Source: an uncultured Eubacteriales bacterium (GTDB lineage: Bacteria; Bacillota; Clostridia; Christensenellales; Borkfalkiaceae). Taken from it: 8,044 bases of DNA. Location: assembly GCA_900549005.1 (NCBI GenBank), contig URMT01000074.1, positions 1-8,044 of the forward strand, given 5' to 3'. This document shows, piece by piece, positions 6,361-8,044 of this stretch; position 1 is the first letter of the stretch, and the number at the start of each line of letters is the position of its first letter. Position numbers and translations under genes: made by a program. The notes under the pieces are model-generated. The model had not been told where the DNA came from. It made no database searches and saw nothing but the letters and a program-made list of their open reading frames with translations.

Positions 6361-7218
6361 TCAGTCCACCGACTTCAAAGAGGCTGTCATATCTATGCCG
6401 AGAATTTTGGGGCTTAAAATGAGGTCGGTTATGCCCGTGAACAGAATGATTAGGGCAAAGCTGACTATGTAGGAATACCACTGCACGTCTGCAAGCGAAC
6501 CGAATTCGAGGTAGCCGAACACCGCCCACAGAAGGAAACAGCCCAGGCCTACGCCAAAAAGCGCGCCCGCGCACGCCATCATCATAATCTCCCTGTATAT
6601 GTAGCCCAGAATCTCGCCGCGGCGGTAGCCGAGCACGCCGAGGGTGGCGATTTCGCGCTGCCTTTCGCCTATGTTAAGGTTGGTGAGGTTATATATTACG
6701 AACACGCACAGAAGGAGCGCGAAGATTATTATTACCACGGAAATGGGGCGCAAAGAGTCCTGAAAGCCCGCGAACGAGCCGCCGCTTTCCGAGTCGGCGA
6801 CGTTGAACAGGCCGAACCCCGCGAAGGCTATCGCCGTTGAGCCCGCCGCCGAGGGAACTTCGCCCTCTATTTCCAGCTCGTTGAGCGTTGTATCGAAGGA
6901 GGAATACATGTATATGCGCGTGTTGGCGTCGTCGTCCATATCGGCCACGGTCACCGCGTCGGTATCCGTGACGAAGGAGAGCGAGGCTATCTCATCGCGC
7001 TGCTCTTCGGTAAAGCCGAGGGCGGAATGCGACTTGATTATGAAGTCGGGCGCGCTACTTGCTTCAAGCTCGGCGTCGATGGAGTCGAGTATGGTGGGCG
7101 AAAGGGTGCCCAGCCCCGCGACGAACGCTATGCCCAGCGCCATTATCACCGTAAGAGATATCAGCTTTGCCGCATTTTTTGCAAAGCTGCGCCATATTAC
7201 TTTAAAATAATTTTTCAT
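6361..7218 (-). CDS. Compact FtsX/MacB-type ABC transporter permease
   Basis: The product is an integral membrane protein of 285 residues. TM1 is at about 18-40, an extracytoplasmic domain at about 41-155, and TM2 (158-178), TM3 (211-236) and TM4 (247-268) follow. This is the four-helix topology of the FtsX/MacB permease class. The cytoplasmic segment NIGERQREIATLGVLGYRR (182-200) is the typical coupling region that contacts the ATPase. The N-terminus (MKNYFKVIWRSF, then GLGTLSPTILDS) and the C-terminus (MTASLKSVD) resemble the two ends of much larger clostridial permeases with two FtsX domains. It may therefore be an in-frame internally shortened descendant. No ATPase gene is adjacent, so substrate and function are unknown. 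AAGG lies about 11 nt before the start. The gene is divergent from a regulator remnant. Confidence 0.8.
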   Translation of the reverse strand: MKNYFKVIWRSFAKNAAKLISLTVIMALGIAFVAGLGTLSPTILDSIDAELEASSAPDFIIKSHSALGFTEEQRDEIASLSFVTDTDAVTVADMDDDANTRIYMYSSFDTTLNELEIEGEVPSAAGSTAIAFAGFGLFNVADSESGGSFAGFQDSLRPISVVIIIFALLLCVFVIYNLTNLNIGERQREIATLGVLGYRRGEILGYIYREIMMMACAGALFGVGLGCFLLWAVFGYLEFGSLADVQWYSYIVSFALIILFTGITDLILSPKILGIDMTASLKSVD

Positions 7219-7260
7219 TGAAAAATGCCTTGCAACGCCGCGCCGAAGAACTGTTTGCGA

Positions 7261-7289
7261 TTGACAGCGCGGGTAAATTATTGTACTAT
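7261..7289 (+). promoter_or_regulatory. Sigma-A promoter of the regulator remnant
   Basis: TTGACA (7261-7266), a 17-nt spacer and TACTAT (7284-7289) read on the plus strand, with a start near 7296. It faces the 79-codon frame at 7383 and overlaps the opposite promoter. Because it lies inside the longer open frame that begins at 7218, the coding start must be downstream. Confidence 0.75.
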
Positions 7290-7292
7290 GTT

Positions 7293-7322
7293 ATTATAAA
7301 TCGACAGGTGTCTAAAAGTCAA
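7293..7322 (-). promoter_or_regulatory. Sigma-A promoter of the permease gene
   Basis: On the minus strand TTGACT (7317-7322), an 18-nt spacer and TATAAT (7293-7298) form a near-consensus promoter with a start near 7286, about 68 nt upstream of the permease start codon. Its -10 and spacer lie in the first transcribed bases of the opposing promoter. Confidence 0.7.
7303..7312. promoter_or_regulatory. Candidate operator dyad GACA-GG-TGTC
   Basis: A short dyad lies in the spacer of the minus-strand promoter and just after the predicted start of the plus-strand promoter. A repressor bound here could block both, as is common for TetR-family regulators divergent from a transporter. The dyad is short, so the call rests on its placement. 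Confidence 0.4.
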
Positions 7323-7327
7323 ACGGC

Positions 7328-7358
7328 GCGCCCGCCGTTAAGTAGACAGTGCGGGCGC
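7328..7358 (+). repeat. GC-rich hairpin in the leader of the regulator remnant
   Basis: GCGCCCGC (7328-7335) pairs perfectly with GCGGGCGC (7351-7358) across a 15-nt loop. It is within the predicted 5' untranslated region, about 25 nt before the start codon. No T-run follows, so it is not a standard terminator; the eight A before the ATG may keep the start accessible. Confidence 0.5.
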
Positions 7359-7382
7359 AAGTGTTCAAAACGGGTAAAAAAA

Positions 7383-7622
7383 ATGGATGCTGAAAACACG
7401 GGCGCGCGCACCCGCCGCACGAGGACGCTGATTGAATTCAGCAGGCGCACCGAGGTGCCGCAGGAGAGGCTGAGCGAGCTGTTCGATTATATGCTGTACG
7501 GCTCGGTTGGAGTTATTTCGGGGTGGCTGAAAAACAAAGACGCCGACGACAGCGCCGAAAACATTGCGGCGAGGATAAGCAGGCTGAACGGAGCGGCAAT
7601 AAAACTCGTTCTGACGGACTGA
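7383..7622 (+). pseudogene. TetR-like regulator remnant lacking its DNA-binding domain
   Basis: The 79 residues look like the two ends of a TetR/AcrR-family repressor. ARTRRTRTLIE (8-18) resembles the start of helix 1. LFDYMLYGSVGVISGWLKNK (33-52), followed by SAENIAARISRLNGAAIKL, resembles the C-terminal segment of clostridial TetR-type proteins. The helix-turn-helix and most of the ligand-binding core are absent, and the upstream sequence is promoter and leader, with no room for them. The frame is intact, so this is an internal in-frame loss rather than a frameshift. It may be a pseudogene or a small retained protein, for example a dimerisation fragment. The ribosome binding site is weak (ACGGGT before an A-run). 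Placement opposite an ABC permease fits a lost local regulator. The family call is by pattern recognition only. Confidence 0.5.
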
Positions 7623-7736
7623 CGCGGACGCCGCATTTTATCGGGTGCAAAGCAATCTGCACCGACGGGACGGCGCGGCGGAAAAAGGCGGCATAAAGCG
7701 GCGGCACAACGATGAAATTCAACGCATATTTGCGGC

Positions 7737-7831
7737 ATATAAGCGGGGCAATTGCAATTGTCCCGCTTATATCATTGAATTATTCAACTTATTGCCAAAC
7801 GGCAATTGCCCCGTATATATGGCTGAATTAT
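7737..7831. repeat. Cluster of three copies of a palindrome-forming unit
   Basis: Positions 7737-7753 and 7756-7772 form 17-nt inverted arms around a central GC with a single mismatched pair, a 36-nt near-perfect palindrome. The right arm and its flank (7754-7783) recur in direct orientation at 7802-7831 with 24 of 30 bases identical, exactly 48 nt further on. The unit is built around GCAATTG followed by CCCG and a TATAT tract. ATTGCC/GGCAAT (7791-7806) forms a further hairpin joining the two. The cluster could be a protein-binding array or a REP-like element. Confidence 0.75.
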
Positions 7832-7834
7832 CAC

Positions 7835-7872
7835 AAAAAAGCCGCCGCGGCATTTCTTGCCGCGGCGGCTTT
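7835..7872 (-). terminator. Strong hairpin with T-run on the minus strand
   Basis: A perfect 15-bp stem (7838-7852 with 7858-7872, loop TTTCT) of mostly G+C is framed by A6 on the left. Read on the minus strand it ends in GGC followed by six T, a textbook intrinsic terminator. Read on the plus strand it is followed only by TTTC, so it could act weakly as the terminator of the regulator remnant. No minus-strand gene is visible to its right in the window. Confidence 0.7.
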
Positions 7873-7904
7873 CAAAACAATTTCCAAATCAATTTTACAC
7901 CATT

Positions 7905-7967
7905 ATTATAAAGCGCCTTTCAGAAGCGAGCAAGACGCGGAGCGCGCGGAAGGCCTGAGGGAGCTTA
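7905..7967. repeat. Dispersed intergenic repeat, copy B
   Basis: Same unit as at 5272-5332, from ATTATAAA to GGAGCTTA, with 25 of 31 bases identical over 7921-7951 and most changes being transitions. It is in the same orientation and lies just upstream (minus-strand sense) of the strong terminator-like hairpin at 7835-7872. Downstream of 7967 the two copies no longer match. Confidence 0.65.
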
Positions 7968-7997
7968 ACAAAGAATATGTTTGCAAGGCGGGGTCTC

Positions 7998-8026
7998 GGC
8001 TGCAATAAGGTAAACAACTTGCAGCC
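7998..8026. repeat. Inverted repeat near the window edge
   Basis: GGCTGCAA (7998-8005) and TTGCAGCC (8019-8026) are perfect 8-bp arms around a 13-nt loop. The stem can extend imperfectly outward with GG/CC pairs. No T-run follows on either strand, so it is not an intrinsic terminator. It may be part of the same repeat element as copy B. Confidence 0.6.
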
Positions 8027-8044
8027 TCGGTCACCGCAAACGCC

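Larger units (their letters stand above)
7623..8044. other. Intergenic region rich in repeats, no credible gene
   Basis: Plus-strand frames at 7645-7911 and 7712-8008 run across palindromes and a hairpin, have no family resemblance and are judged non-coding. A minus-strand frame is open from the window edge to a stop at 7895-7897 and runs through repeat copy B; I cannot exclude that it is the tail of a gene outside the window. A 6-bp hairpin GGTGCA/TGCACC lies at 7644-7663 after the regulator remnant. The other elements are listed separately. Confidence 0.55.

Noticed and set aside
6290..6574. Minus-strand frame overlapping the permease end
   Set aside because: It is a shadow in another frame of the permease gene.
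7218..7382. Longer N-terminus for the regulator remnant, starting at 7218
   Set aside because: It would include both promoters, the dyad and a hairpin, and shows no helix-turn-helix; the ATG at 7383 is preferred.
7645..8008. Two overlapping plus-strand frames (7645-7911 and 7712-8008)
   Set aside because: Both translate palindromes, a terminator hairpin and repeat copy B. The repeated NCP-Y-EL motif in one frame follows from the 48-nt DNA repeat.
1..8044. CRISPR array, tRNA, rRNA, transposase or phage genes
   Set aside because: No regularly spaced repeats with spacers, no tRNA-like cloverleaf and no protein of these classes was seen on either strand.

Overview
The window is bacterial chromosomal DNA of moderate G+C. 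The ribosomal protein set and gene order, AGGAG-type Shine-Dalgarno sites and near-consensus sigma-A promoters fit an anaerobic member of the Bacillota, most likely class Clostridia. I cannot name a genus.

Positions 319-5706, read on the minus strand, hold the S10 ribosomal protein operon in the order rpsJ (S10), rplC (L3), rplD (L4), rplW (L23), rplB (L2), rpsS (S19), rplV (L22), rpsC (S3), rplP (L16), rpmC (L29), rpsQ (S17). Most junctions are tight: 15 nt or less, a 1-nt TAATG overlap at rplD/rplW and an 11-nt overlap at rplP/rpmC. The exception is a 414-nt gap between rpsJ and rplC that carries repeat-like DNA. The operon is read from a perfect TTGACA-17-TATAAT promoter (5968-5996). An approximately 255-nt leader follows, with an intrinsic terminator upstream of rpsJ and a competing helix, so it looks like an attenuator. 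The usual next gene, rplN, is absent from the 318 nt after rpsQ.

Positions 5997-6360 are intergenic. They contain the transcription terminator of the next gene, a 15-bp GC-rich hairpin at 6172-6207, and several smaller inverted repeats.

Positions 6361-7622 hold a divergent transporter/regulator pair. On the minus strand is a compact 285-residue FtsX/MacB-type ABC permease with no ATPase partner in view. On the plus strand is a 79-residue remnant of what looks like a TetR-type regulator lacking its DNA-binding domain. Between them, two good promoters overlap head-on around a small dyad that could be a shared operator. Both proteins look like the two ends of longer family members with the middle missing.

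Positions 7623-8044 have no convincing gene. They carry a cluster of palindromic units, a 15-bp hairpin with a T-run on the minus strand, a second copy of the repeat found in the rpsJ-rplC gap, and an inverted repeat near the window edge.
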